This document shows, in pieces, positions 1 through 8,787 of a DNA stretch of 34,780 nucleotides. The notes below the pieces were generated by a model, which saw only the letters and a list, made by a program, of their open reading frames with translations, had not been told where the DNA came from and searched no databases. Made by a program: the position numbers and the translations under genes. The stretch comes from Dehalococcoidia bacterium (lineage in GTDB: Bacteria; Chloroflexota; Dehalococcoidia; Dehalococcoidales; UBA3254). How positions within the stretch are numbered: position 1 is the first letter of the stretch; the number at the start of each line of letters is the position of its first letter. The DNA lies in NCBI GenBank assembly GCA_025361145.1, contig JANYAV010000014.1, positions 148,741 to 183,520 of the forward strand, in the 5' to 3' direction.

Positions 1-1611
1 ACTTTAAATTGGAAATACTCTCCCCCTATCCAAAAGTATTATCTTGAACTGCCTTCTGCCACTATTGACGATAATACCAGTGATATTTCCCGTATTAGGC
101 GTGGCCTTAAGCAACAATTTGATCTGGAAGGACTTTTGATTGATTTTGATGTAATTAAAAAAGCCCCTCAAGTTTTACGTGAACTCGGTTTTAAAATAAC
201 TATTACAATTTTAAATGCTTTGGAACAGGATGATACCTGTTTAAGAAGAATAATCAACGTCGAGGCTGGAGATACTCGTGAACACCTTTATGCCCTGGCC
301 GTAGATATAGGCACAACCACGGTCTGCTCTCAACTTTTGGATTTAAACCGGGGCAAGATTCTAGCTAATACTATTGTCTTTAATAAGCAAATCAGCTACG
401 GTAGCGATGTTATCACCCGTATAGCTTATACCCAGAAACCTGAAGGCCTTTTAAAATTACAAAAATTAGTGGTTGATTCTATCAACGAGACCATTGATAA
501 CCTGCTAATAACCTGTAATGTCGACAGGAATGACATCAGTTATATATCTGCCGCCGGTAACACCGTCATGCAGCAGATATTATTAGGACTTGATCCTAAA
601 TATATACGGCTATCTCCCTATACTCCAACGGCCAATTTTATACCGCTGGTGAAGGCTGCAGAACAGGGAATAAACGTCGGAAACCAGGTATACTTGTACA
701 CATTCCCGTCTGTTTCCAGTTATGTAGGAGGAGATATCGTCTCCGGTGTGGTAGCCTCCGGCATGTATCAGAGAAATAAGCTGACCTTATATATGGATCT
801 GGGTACCAACGGTGAGATAGTGATTGGCAACAGCGATTGGATGGTAACAGCTTCCTGCTCCGCCGGCCCAGCCTTTGAAGGCGGTGGAATAAAGTGCGGT
901 ATGGTAGCCATGAACGGCGCGATTCAAGATTTTGCCATCGACCCAAAAACGTTAGAGCCTGAGATCAAAACTATTGGCGATGCTAAACCTAGAGGCATTT
1001 GTGGATCCGGGCTCATAAGTGCGATCGCTGGATTTATGCTAGCGGGGGTTATCGGTCAAAACGGTAAATATAATAATCAATTAAAATCCAAACGAATACG
1101 CGAGGGCACCGATGGCTGGGAATATGTTCTGGCCTGGGCTAAGGAAACTCAAATCGGTCAAGATATTGTCCTGACAGAAATAGATATCGATAACCTGATC
1201 CGAGCCAAAGCGGCTATGTATGCGGGTTGCGATACTGTTAGTCGCAGCGTCAACATTGCCTGTGCTGATTTTAAGCAGGTTATTTTGGCGGGTAATTTCG
1301 GTAGCAGTTTGAATATCGAAAATGCGATCACAATCGGGTTGCTCCCCGATATTCCACGAGACCGTTTTGTGTTTATCGGCAACGGCTCGCTGTCGGGTGC
1401 CCGGTTAGTAAATTATTCTCAAGATATTAGTCAAGCTACCCTCAGGGTAGCCCGCATGATGACCAATATTGAACTTAGTGAAAACAATGAATTTAATCAA
1501 AATTACATAGCGGCCATGTTCCTGCCCCATACCGACGAACAGGCTTTTCCCAGTGTAACCAAAGCATTAGGGAATCATATAAATTCAATCCAGAAAAGCG
1601 AGGGAGGCTAA
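1..1611 (+). CDS. Corrinoid-activating ATPase (RACo / ASKHA-domain protein), 5' truncated by window edge
   Basis: The reading frame is open from base 1, so the gene starts upstream; an apparent TTG start at 136 is internal. The visible 536 residues begin in the linker region (PPYQKYYLELPSA), which in full-length RACo follows an N-terminal 2Fe-2S ferredoxin domain not in this window. The C-terminal part is an ASKHA-type ATPase with phosphate-binding signatures LAVDIGTTTVCSQ, YMDLGTNGEIVIG and GICGSGLISAIAG. RACo-family proteins use ATP to drive reduction of inactive Co(II) corrinoid to Co(I), here presumably in AcsCD (family knowledge). It leads the CODH/ACS operon, with cooC one base after its stop, which supports that partner. 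A methyltransferase-type corrinoid activator for another system is possible but less likely in this context. Confidence 0.88.
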   Translation, partial: TLNWKYSPPIQKYYLELPSATIDDNTSDISRIRRGLKQQFDLEGLLIDFDVIKKAPQVLRELGFKITITILNALEQDDTCLRRIINVEAGDTREHLYALAVDIGTTTVCSQLLDLNRGKILANTIVFNKQISYGSDVITRIAYTQKPEGLLKLQKLVVDSINETIDNLLITCNVDRNDISYISAAGNTVMQQILLGLDPKYIRLSPYTPTANFIPLVKAAEQGINVGNQVYLYTFPSVSSYVGGDIVSGVVASGMYQRNKLTLYMDLGTNGEIVIGNSDWMVTASCSAGPAFEGGGIKCGMVAMNGAIQDFAIDPKTLEPEIKTIGDAKPRGICGSGLISAIAGFMLAGVIGQNGKYNNQLKSKRIREGTDGWEYVLAWAKETQIGQDIVLTEIDIDNLIRAKAAMYAGCDTVSRSVNIACADFKQVILAGNFGSSLNIENAITIGLLPDIPRDRFVFIGNGSLSGARLVNYSQDISQATLRVARMMTNIELSENNEFNQNYIAAMFLPHTDEQAFPSVTKALGNHINSIQKSEGG

Positions 1612-1612
1612 A

Positions 1613-2380
1613 TTGAGTTTTACTATTGCCGTCGCTGGCAAGGGAGGCAGTGGAAAGACCTCTATATCGGCTTTAATAATTCGCTACCTGATCAAAAATA
1701 ACAGGCACCCGGTTTTGGCGGTTGATGCCGATCCTAACGCTAATCTAGGAGAGAGCCTGGGACTGAAAATTCATGAGACCGTTGGCCTCATGTTGGATCG
1801 TTTCCAAAAAGAAAAGATCGATATCCCCTCTGGAATGACTAAAGAAGCTTACCTGGAATACCGCTTAAACACTATTTTATTAGAAACCCGCGACTTTGAG
1901 CTTTTAACTATGGGCAGAGGCGAAGGGCAAGACTGCTACTGTTATCCTAATACAATTCTGCGCAAGTTCATTGACCGCCTTTCGGATAGTTATGTTTTTG
2001 TGATAATGGATAATGAAGCTGGTATGGAGCACCTTAGCCGGGGAACGACTCAGGACATTGATGAACTCTTGATAGTTTCTAACCATTCAGTTAAGGGTAT
2101 CCGTACCATTTCCCGCATCCAGGAGTTGGTCAAAGAATTAAAATTACGAGTTAAAAATGAATCTATCGTTATCAATATGGTTTCTGACCAGTTGGACCCT
2201 TTTATCGTTAGTGAATTGGCAGCGCTTAAACTAACTCCTGATGCTATCATTCCCCAGGATGACCTCATTTTACAGGCGGATTTGAAACAACAATCACTGG
2301 TAGAATTACCAGACAACAGCGCTGCTGTCAAAGCAATTGACCGATTAATGACCAAAATCTTATCCCATAAAAAGTCTTAA
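1613..2380 (+). CDS. cooC: CO dehydrogenase nickel-insertion ATPase CooC
   Basis: A 255-residue MinD/SIMIBI-class P-loop ATPase. The deviant Walker A GKGGSGKTS lies at residues 9-17, an Asp-rich switch (AVDADPNANLG) at about 36-46, and the CxC metal motif at C108/C110 (DCYCYPN). CooC proteins dimerise, bind Ni through the CxC cysteines and load the CODH C-cluster. The start is TTG at 1613, one base after the upstream stop, with a GGGAGG ribosome site inside the end of that gene, so the two are probably translationally coupled. Its substrate enzyme is CODH, four genes downstream. Length is normal for the family. Confidence 0.92.
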   Translation: MSFTIAVAGKGGSGKTSISALIIRYLIKNNRHPVLAVDADPNANLGESLGLKIHETVGLMLDRFQKEKIDIPSGMTKEAYLEYRLNTILLETRDFELLTMGRGEGQDCYCYPNTILRKFIDRLSDSYVFVIMDNEAGMEHLSRGTTQDIDELLIVSNHSVKGIRTISRIQELVKELKLRVKNESIVINMVSDQLDPFIVSELAALKLTPDAIIPQDDLILQADLKQQSLVELPDNSAAVKAIDRLMTKILSHKKS

Positions 2381-2415
2381 GCTTTTTCCTGTTTTAGATT
2401 ACTGAGGAGGGGGTA

Positions 2416-3306
2416 ATGCCTGCTAAAATCATTAGTGGAACCGAGGTTGCTAAACAAATTCGGGAGGAATTGAAGTGTGAAGTAGCTGATCTAAAAGCAA
2501 AACATAATCTGATACCCGGTTTAGCCACCATATTACTGGGCGATGATCCTGCCTCAAAAAGTTATATCGCGGGCAAAGAAAAGGCAGCTCTAGCTCTGGG
2601 TATATATTCTGAAAGAATTGACTTACCTGCCAGTACTACCGAAGAACAGCTATTGACTCTGATCAAGCGCTTAAATAACGAACCCAGAATTCATGGTATC
2701 TTGGTGCAGGTTCCCTTACCTGGACACATTGATGAGACACGAGTGCTTTATGCCATCGATCCCAAGAAAGATGCAGATGGTTTCCACCCTTTAAACCTCG
2801 GCAAACTTATGATCGGCGACCCCGACTTCATTCCATGTACTCCCTACGGCATTCAACAATTGCTGATCCGTTCAGGTATTAAAACAGATGGGGCTGAAGT
2901 CGTTATCGTAGGCCGTAGTAATCTGGTAGGTAAACCCATCGCCAATATCTTACTGCAGAAGAAGGATGGAGCCAATGCTACTGTTACGATCTGCCATACA
3001 GGCACTAAAGACATCAAATCTCATACACTTCAAGCTGATATTCTAATTGTAGCCGCCGGAAAGCCCAATTCTGTTACTGCGGATATGGTTAAAGAAGGAG
3101 CAGTAGTGATAGATGTCGGAGTCAACCGCGTCGGCAAGACCGCTGACGGGAAAGATATACTGGTGGGTGACGTAGATTATAATAAAATTAAAGATAAGGC
3201 CAGCTTCATAACCCCTGTGCCTGGCGGGGTCGGTCCCATGACCATCACCATGTTGATGGTAAATACTGTCAAAGCAGCTAAACTATCAATCGGATTATCT
3301 AATTAA
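2416..3306 (+). CDS. folD: Bifunctional methylene-THF dehydrogenase / methenyl-THF cyclohydrolase FolD
   Basis: A 296-residue protein of typical FolD length. The catalytic YxxxK is Y50-K54 (SYIAGKEK); the folate-site motif ILVQVPLP, the Rossmann signature GRSNLVGKPIA and the C-terminal PVPGGVGPMT are all present. It interconverts 5,10-methylene-THF and 10-formyl-THF using NAD(P). This is the middle of the methyl branch of the Wood-Ljungdahl pathway, and also serves general one-carbon metabolism. ATG at 2416 is preceded by a strong GGAGGGGG site. Its place inside the CODH/ACS operon points to a dedicated pathway role. No methylene-THF reductase gene accompanies it here. Confidence 0.96.
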   Translation: MPAKIISGTEVAKQIREELKCEVADLKAKHNLIPGLATILLGDDPASKSYIAGKEKAALALGIYSERIDLPASTTEEQLLTLIKRLNNEPRIHGILVQVPLPGHIDETRVLYAIDPKKDADGFHPLNLGKLMIGDPDFIPCTPYGIQQLLIRSGIKTDGAEVVIVGRSNLVGKPIANILLQKKDGANATVTICHTGTKDIKSHTLQADILIVAAGKPNSVTADMVKEGAVVIDVGVNRVGKTADGKDILVGDVDYNKIKDKASFITPVPGGVGPMTITMLMVNTVKAAKLSIGLSN

Positions 3307-3318
3307 GGGAAGAATTTT

Positions 3319-3540
3319 ATGAATGAAATATTAAAAATGAAAGCACCCAACCGTCCAGAAGTTGAGGTTTTGGGGCCTACTTATGAAGAAGGGACTCCCC
3401 AGGGAGAAACAACGGGTAAATGGAGCAATAAATTGTCTTCCCGGGCTGAAATTTTAAAATATTTGCAGACTGGCCAACGATATTTCTTCAGTCCTACAAA
3501 TGAAGGATTCGGGAGCGAAAAAAGAAAGAAACCCGCTTAG
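3319..3540 (+). CDS. Unrecognised 73-aa protein in the CODH/ACS operon
   Basis: Function not recognised. It is a soluble, charged 73-residue protein with no cysteine, no membrane segment and no signal peptide. It is rich in Glu, Lys, Gly and Pro, with a basic tail (EKRKKPA). The middle holds GKWSNKLSSRAEILKYL, which could form a helix. ATG at 3319 lies 12 bases after folD, preceded by AAGGGAAG as a ribosome site, and it is collinear with all neighbours, so it is very likely translated with the operon. A small assembly or accessory factor of CODH/ACS is conceivable from position alone; nothing in the sequence proves it. Confidence 0.65.
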   Translation: MNEILKMKAPNRPEVEVLGPTYEEGTPQGETTGKWSNKLSSRAEILKYLQTGQRYFFSPTNEGFGSEKRKKPA

Positions 3541-3594
3541 ATTCAGGTGAGAATTGAGTAGGTTTAAACACCAACAATTTTGAGGAAGGTAAAA

Positions 3595-4548
3595 ATGGCG
3601 ATTGTAATCCCTAAAACAATTTATAACGGCAAAGTCAAAGAGATCAAATTAGGTTCTGATATGCAGGCCGTTAGCGTGGGCGGAGAAAACTGCTTTCCTT
3701 TTTATCTTTTTGAAGGAGCTATGCCGCATAAGCCCGTTATCGCTATGGAGGTCTGGGACTCAGGCACTGAGGATTGGCCAGTAGCTGCGCTGGAACCTTT
3801 TAAGGATGTAATCTCAGATCCTGCAGCCTGGGCGAATAAATGTATTTCCGAGTATGGCGCAGAAATGATTTGCTTGCAACTTGTTAGCACTGATCCTAAT
3901 GGAATGAATCGCGGAGCGACAGAAGCGGCAGCTCTGGCAAAAAAAGTTGCGGATGCTATCAATGTGCCTTTGATTGTTTGGGGCACTGCCAATATTGAAA
4001 AGGACACAGAAGTTTTACGCGCTGTGGCGGAAGCCTGTCAGGGTAAAAATATAATTCTGGGGCCGCTGGAGGAAAAGGACTTTAAAAAAATCGGAGCAGC
4101 GGCTATAGGTTATCATCAAACCGTTATCGCTTCCAGTCCTATCGACATCAACCTTGCAAAGCAGCTGAATATATTAATGGGTAATCTGGGTATACCGGAA
4201 AACGCGTTGCTTATGGATCCCACAGTTAGCAGCATCGGTTACGGCATAGAATACTGTTATTCGGTCATGGAAAGAATTCGCGCCGCAGGCTTGACCCAGA
4301 GCGATGATAAATTACAGTACCCCCTGATATGCAATATCAGCAAAGAAACCTGGAAGGCCAAAGAAGCCAAAGTTACCGAACAGGAAGATCCGTTAATGGG
4401 TGACGCCAAAAAGAGAGGCATACTTTTAGAGGCGATGTCAGCCCTGATTCTGGCCTTAGCCGGAGGTAATATTCTGGTCATGCGCCATCCGGAAGCGATT
4501 AAATTAATTAAAGGTATTCTTGATGAATTATATGTACCATCAAAGTGA
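3595..4548 (+). CDS. acsD: Corrinoid iron-sulfur protein small (delta) subunit AcsD
   Basis: A 317-residue TIM-barrel subunit of the corrinoid iron-sulfur protein. With AcsC it carries the methyl-cobamide that moves between the methyltransferase AcsE and the A-cluster of AcsB. Family features are the N-terminal VIPKTIYNGKVKEIKLG stretch, the AMEVWDSGTEDWP block, and the barrel segments LLMDPTVSSIGYGIEY and GGNILVMRHPEAIKLIK. The start chosen is ATG at 3595, with GAGGAAGG five bases upstream; a TTG at 3580 in the same frame would add five residues and overlaps that ribosome site, so it is unlikely. A 54-base gap separates it from the small gene before; CODH follows after 20 bases. Confidence 0.93.
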   Translation: MAIVIPKTIYNGKVKEIKLGSDMQAVSVGGENCFPFYLFEGAMPHKPVIAMEVWDSGTEDWPVAALEPFKDVISDPAAWANKCISEYGAEMICLQLVSTDPNGMNRGATEAAALAKKVADAINVPLIVWGTANIEKDTEVLRAVAEACQGKNIILGPLEEKDFKKIGAAAIGYHQTVIASSPIDINLAKQLNILMGNLGIPENALLMDPTVSSIGYGIEYCYSVMERIRAAGLTQSDDKLQYPLICNISKETWKAKEAKVTEQEDPLMGDAKKRGILLEAMSALILALAGGNILVMRHPEAIKLIKGILDELYVPSK

Positions 4549-4568
4549 ATTGGTGAGAGTGTGTAGAG

Positions 4569-6530
4569 ATGACAGATAAAAAAATCCAGAGTGTCGATCA
4601 AGCTACTCTTGAGATGATTGAGAAATCTCATCAAGACGGTTGCAGCACGGTGTTTGATAGAGCTGAAAACATGAAACCCTGTCCGATCGGGGCTGAGGGT
4701 AGTTGCTGCAAGAACTGCGCCATGGGGCCCTGTCGTGTACCTATCAATAAGAGTAAAGAAGAAACCCCAGAAGACCATAATAAACGCAAAGGAGTCTGCG
4801 GCGCTACAGCCGAGACGATTTCGGCGCGTAATTTCGCCCGCATGGTGGCCGCCGGGACTGCCGCACATGGTGATCATGGTAGGCGCGTAACCGAACTTTT
4901 TATGGCAGTAGCAGAAGGCAAAGCGCCCGGATATTCTATTAAAGACGAACAAAAACTGCTGCAACTGGCTCTTGAACTGGGAGTAAAAGTTGGCGATCGC
5001 CCTAATAATGAGATTGCCAAAGATATTGCTGAAATTCTTCAGAAGGACTTCAGCCGCCAGGAAGGTGAATTGAATTTTATCAAACGCGCCCCTTTAAAGC
5101 GCCAGGCTGTCTGGCGGCAAAATGGCGTTACTCCAAGAGGAATTGACCGCGAAGTGGTTGAAACTATGCATCACACTCACATGGGTGTAGACCAGGACTA
5201 CCAGAATTTAATAAAGCAGGCTACCCGCACCGCTCTGGCTGATGGTTGGGGCGGAAGCATGATCGGTACTGAACTGCAAGATGTGATGTTTGGTACACCT
5301 TCTCCGGTCCTCAGTCAGATCAATCTGGGTGTTTTAAAAGAGGAAGACGTTAATATTATAATTCACGGCCATGAACCAGCCCTGGCTGAAATTTTGGCTG
5401 TAGTCTCCCAGGATCCGGTCATGATAGAATATGCGAAATCCAAAGGGGCTAAAGGCATCAACCTGGTAGGAATGTGTTGCACGGCCAATGAAATTTTGAT
5501 GCGCCATGGCATCCCTATCGGCGGCAATTTCCTGCAACAGGAACTGGCCATTGTGACAGGTGCAGTGGAAGCGATGATCGTCGATGTCCAATGCATTATG
5601 CAGGGATTGACTGATGTAGCTCAATGTTATCACACTAAGATAATCACCACGGATGAACGCGCGCATATTACAGGGTCGACATTTATTCATTTCGATGAAT
5701 TAAACGCTATCGAGATTTCTAAGGAAATCCTTAAAATGGCCATCGATAACTTCCCTAACCGACACAAAAATGTTAGGATTCCTCAAGTAAAAACTGACAT
5801 GATCGCTGGGTTTAGCCATGAGACGATAACTTATTTATTAGGCGGCCTTTTCCGCGCTTCTTATCGTCCTTTAAACGATAATATCATTAATGGACGTATC
5901 CGCGGAGTGGCTGGCGTAGTGGGTTGTAACAACCCTCGAGTTACCCATGACGACGTGCATGTCACTCTGGTTAAAGAGTTGATCAAAAACGATGTTCTGG
6001 TCCTTCAGACCGGCTGCAGCGCAATGGCCACCGCCAAGGCCGGCTTGATGCTGCCGGAAGCCTCTAAATTTGCTGGGGAAGGATTAGCCTCTGTCTGTGA
6101 AACCGTGGGTATCCCGCCTGTGCTTCATCTGGGCGCATGTGTGGATAACTGCCGGATATTGACCGCCGCCACCGCCATGGTCAAAGAAGGTGGGCTGGGT
6201 GACGATATCAGCGATCTTCCAGTTGCCGGTTGCGCTCCCGAATGGATGAGCGAAAAAGCGGTAGCTATTGGTCACTATTTTGTAGCCTCTGGTGTATATA
6301 CTATTTTCGGCGTAACCTGGCCGACGGTCGGTTCGAAAGAACTAACTGATTATCTCTTTAAAGGACTAGAGCAATCTTTAGGTGGAAAATGGGATTTTGA
6401 AATCGACCCCTATAAGATGGCCCAAAAGATGATTGCTCACATTGATTTGAAACGCAAGGCTCTCGGCATCGATAAGTCTCGAGAAAGAGTACTCTACGAT
6501 ATGGCCATGAGACGGGATTTGGAAAAGTAG
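4569..6530 (+). CDS. acsA: Anaerobic Ni-CO dehydrogenase catalytic subunit (AcsA/CooS)
   Basis: A 653-residue Ni-Fe-S CODH, which interconverts CO2 and CO and feeds CO to AcsB. N-terminal cysteines C38 and C46 fit the intersubunit D-cluster; C47, C50, C55 and C77 fit the B-cluster. The C55-C77 spacing is 22, eight more than the 14 of CooS/CODH-II as I recall them, so this loop carries an insertion that may be a clade trait. C-cluster ligand motifs follow: IIIHGHEPA (His), GMCCTANEI, DVQCIMQG, GVVGCNNPR, QTGCSAMATAK and HLGACVDNC. A His-rich AAHGDHGRR stretch near residue 99 matches the proton-path region. The gene sits between acsD and acsB, as expected for the bifunctional CODH/ACS. Confidence 0.96.
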   Translation: MTDKKIQSVDQATLEMIEKSHQDGCSTVFDRAENMKPCPIGAEGSCCKNCAMGPCRVPINKSKEETPEDHNKRKGVCGATAETISARNFARMVAAGTAAHGDHGRRVTELFMAVAEGKAPGYSIKDEQKLLQLALELGVKVGDRPNNEIAKDIAEILQKDFSRQEGELNFIKRAPLKRQAVWRQNGVTPRGIDREVVETMHHTHMGVDQDYQNLIKQATRTALADGWGGSMIGTELQDVMFGTPSPVLSQINLGVLKEEDVNIIIHGHEPALAEILAVVSQDPVMIEYAKSKGAKGINLVGMCCTANEILMRHGIPIGGNFLQQELAIVTGAVEAMIVDVQCIMQGLTDVAQCYHTKIITTDERAHITGSTFIHFDELNAIEISKEILKMAIDNFPNRHKNVRIPQVKTDMIAGFSHETITYLLGGLFRASYRPLNDNIINGRIRGVAGVVGCNNPRVTHDDVHVTLVKELIKNDVLVLQTGCSAMATAKAGLMLPEASKFAGEGLASVCETVGIPPVLHLGACVDNCRILTAATAMVKEGGLGDDISDLPVAGCAPEWMSEKAVAIGHYFVASGVYTIFGVTWPTVGSKELTDYLFKGLEQSLGGKWDFEIDPYKMAQKMIAHIDLKRKALGIDKSRERVLYDMAMRRDLEK

Positions 6531-6557
6531 AATCTTGTAACCCTGGAGGCAGCCTTA

Positions 6558-8762
6558 ATGTCCAAAATAATTGCTTCAGCCGCTATACGAGGAGCCTATA
6601 AAATAGTCGCTCAGGCCCAGGAACAATGGCAGCGAGCGATGGATAAATTCGGTGCGAAAGAACCTGTGGGTTTCCCTAACACCGCTTATTATCTGCCCGT
6701 TATTTACGGTATGCTAGGCGCTAAAGTCGAAAAATTAGGTGACATGGAATCGATCCTTAAAAGATGTAAGCAGATTCTGCCTGCACCCGTTAAAGAAAAC
6801 CATCCCCTGCCCTATTTGGGGCCCGCTCTGGATGCTGGTATGGCTACACTTTTTGCTGAGGAATTAATCGAGGCTGTGCGCTATCTAGAAAAGCCGGACT
6901 TCTATACTAAGGGAGAGGATATCTCTGACCGGAGCATCTGGCTGGGTGCTGCTGACGACGTAATTCTTAGAAAACGTGGGGTTGAATTTGTAGATGGTAC
7001 TGCGCCCGGTTTCGCTGCTATTTTGGGAGCAGCACCCACCAAAGAAATAGCTTCTAAGATAGCTCAGGAATTGCAGCAAAAAAACCTGTATGTCTTTATG
7101 TCAGGAGAATACAACGGCAAACGCTTTTCGGAACAATTACTGGAGGCGGGCGTACAGATAGGCTGGCCCACCAGATTGGTTTCCTTCGGCCCGGATACCA
7201 CGGCTACAGTTTTTGCTATGGGTTTTGCAACCCGCGCCGCGCTGTCTTTTGGTGGTATCCAACCCGGCGATTTCAGAAAGATTCTGATTTATAATAAAGA
7301 CCGTATTTTCGCCTTTGCCTTGCCTATGGGTTTTGTTAGTGATGAATGGTATGCTACCGCTGCCGGCGCAATTAACTTTGGTTTCCCCGTTATTGCGGAT
7401 ACGCCTATTCCTGAGATATTACCTACCGGTATTTGCACTTATGAGCATGTAGTTTCCAATATCGCACATGAAAATCTTGTCGCTAAGGCCGTAGAAGTTC
7501 GCGGCCTCAAAGTAAACTTAGCTTCAGTTCCCATTCCTGTTGCATATGGAGCTGCTTTTGAGGGCGAACGGGTACGTGGAGAGGATATCTACCTTGAATG
7601 CGGCGGCGGACGTACTCTAATGTGCGAGTGGGTTACGAGCAAACGCATGTCTGAAGTTGAGGATGGCAAAGTTGAAGTTATCGGCCCTGAGCTGAAAGAT
7701 GTCCCCGCCGGTTCCAAATTGCCCATGGCTATTTGTGTAGAAGTGGCTGGACGTGAAATGCAGGAGGATTTCGAACCCATCCTGGAACGCCAGGTCCATC
7801 ACTTGATCAACTATGCTCAGGGTGTTATGCACATCGGGCAGCGTGATATTGCCTGGATAAGAATCAGCAAACAGGCCGTAGAAAAAGGTTTTAAGATCAA
7901 GGATTTAGGCATTATCCTGCATGCCAAATTGCATCAGGATTTCGGCCGTATTTTTGATAAGTTACAGGTTAAAATATATACCAATGAGACTGACGTCAAG
8001 GAAAAAGTTGAAAGAGCGCGTGAGGTCTACAAGCATAGAGATACTCGAATTGAAGGTATGACCGATGAGACTACCGACATCTACTATTCCTGCACACTCT
8101 GCCAGAGTTTCGCACCCAGTCACGTCTGCGTTATCAGTCCTGAAAGAACAGGTTTGTGCGGATCCTATAACTGGATGGATTGTAAGGCTTCTTTTGAGAT
8201 TAATCCCACTGGACCAAATCAGCCAGTTCCTAAATTGGAGACTATTGATCAAAAACTGGGGCAATGGACAGGCGTTAATGACTTTGTGAATAAAGCCTCT
8301 AGAGGTAAGATAGATCATTACAATTTTTATAGCATTATATATGATCCAATGACCACCTGCGGCTGTTGCGAATGTATCGCCGCTGTTTTACCCATGTGCA
8401 ATGGCATTATGACCGTCAACAGAGATTTCCCAGGTATGACTCCCAGCGGAATGAAATTCACTACTCTGGCAGGTACCATTGGCGGCGGATTGAGCACCCC
8501 CGGTTTCGTCGGACACGGCAAATACAATATAACGCAGCGCAAGTTCGTAAAAGGAGATGGGGGTATTTCACGTATCGTTTGGATGCCCAAAATGTTAAAA
8601 GAAGAGATCGGAGAACGCTTTTCACAGCGAGCCGCCGAATTGGGTTATCCTGATTTGCTAAATCAAATCGCTGATGAGACGGTCGGCACTACAGAAGATG
8701 CCATTTTGCCTTTCCTGACTGAAAGGAACCATCCGGCATTGAGTATGCCGTCGATTATCTGA
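6558..8762 (+). CDS. acsB: Acetyl-CoA synthase (CO-methylating) AcsB
   Basis: A 734-residue bacterial-type acetyl-CoA synthase. It condenses CO, a methyl group from the corrinoid protein, and CoA at the Ni-Ni-[4Fe-4S] A-cluster. The cluster ligands C512, C515, C524 and C534 have the same spacing as C506/509/518/528 of the Moorella enzyme. The Cys-Gly-Cys that binds the distal nickel is C601-G602-C603 (TTCGCCEC). The N-terminal part, about residues 1-310, is the CODH-docking domain that archaeal versions lack, so this is not an archaeal-type complex. A GGAGG ribosome site lies upstream of ATG 6558. No key residue is missing. Confidence 0.97.
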   Translation: MSKIIASAAIRGAYKIVAQAQEQWQRAMDKFGAKEPVGFPNTAYYLPVIYGMLGAKVEKLGDMESILKRCKQILPAPVKENHPLPYLGPALDAGMATLFAEELIEAVRYLEKPDFYTKGEDISDRSIWLGAADDVILRKRGVEFVDGTAPGFAAILGAAPTKEIASKIAQELQQKNLYVFMSGEYNGKRFSEQLLEAGVQIGWPTRLVSFGPDTTATVFAMGFATRAALSFGGIQPGDFRKILIYNKDRIFAFALPMGFVSDEWYATAAGAINFGFPVIADTPIPEILPTGICTYEHVVSNIAHENLVAKAVEVRGLKVNLASVPIPVAYGAAFEGERVRGEDIYLECGGGRTLMCEWVTSKRMSEVEDGKVEVIGPELKDVPAGSKLPMAICVEVAGREMQEDFEPILERQVHHLINYAQGVMHIGQRDIAWIRISKQAVEKGFKIKDLGIILHAKLHQDFGRIFDKLQVKIYTNETDVKEKVERAREVYKHRDTRIEGMTDETTDIYYSCTLCQSFAPSHVCVISPERTGLCGSYNWMDCKASFEINPTGPNQPVPKLETIDQKLGQWTGVNDFVNKASRGKIDHYNFYSIIYDPMTTCGCCECIAAVLPMCNGIMTVNRDFPGMTPSGMKFTTLAGTIGGGLSTPGFVGHGKYNITQRKFVKGDGGISRIVWMPKMLKEEIGERFSQRAAELGYPDLLNQIADETVGTTEDAILPFLTERNHPALSMPSII

Positions 8763-8787
8763 TATAGCCATAAAGGAGATAACATAA

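Noticed and set aside
136-1611. TTG at 136 as the real start of the corrinoid-activating ATPase
   Set aside because: The same frame is open to base 1 and encodes the conserved linker of the family, so the gene extends beyond the window.
4257-4964. 235-aa minus-strand frame over the acsD/CODH junction
   Set aside because: It is antisense to two certain genes and its residues show no recognisable domain; it follows from codon bias on the other strand.
7962-8318. 118-aa minus-strand frame within acsB
   Set aside because: It overlaps the A-cluster-binding part of acsB, whose coding sense is beyond doubt.
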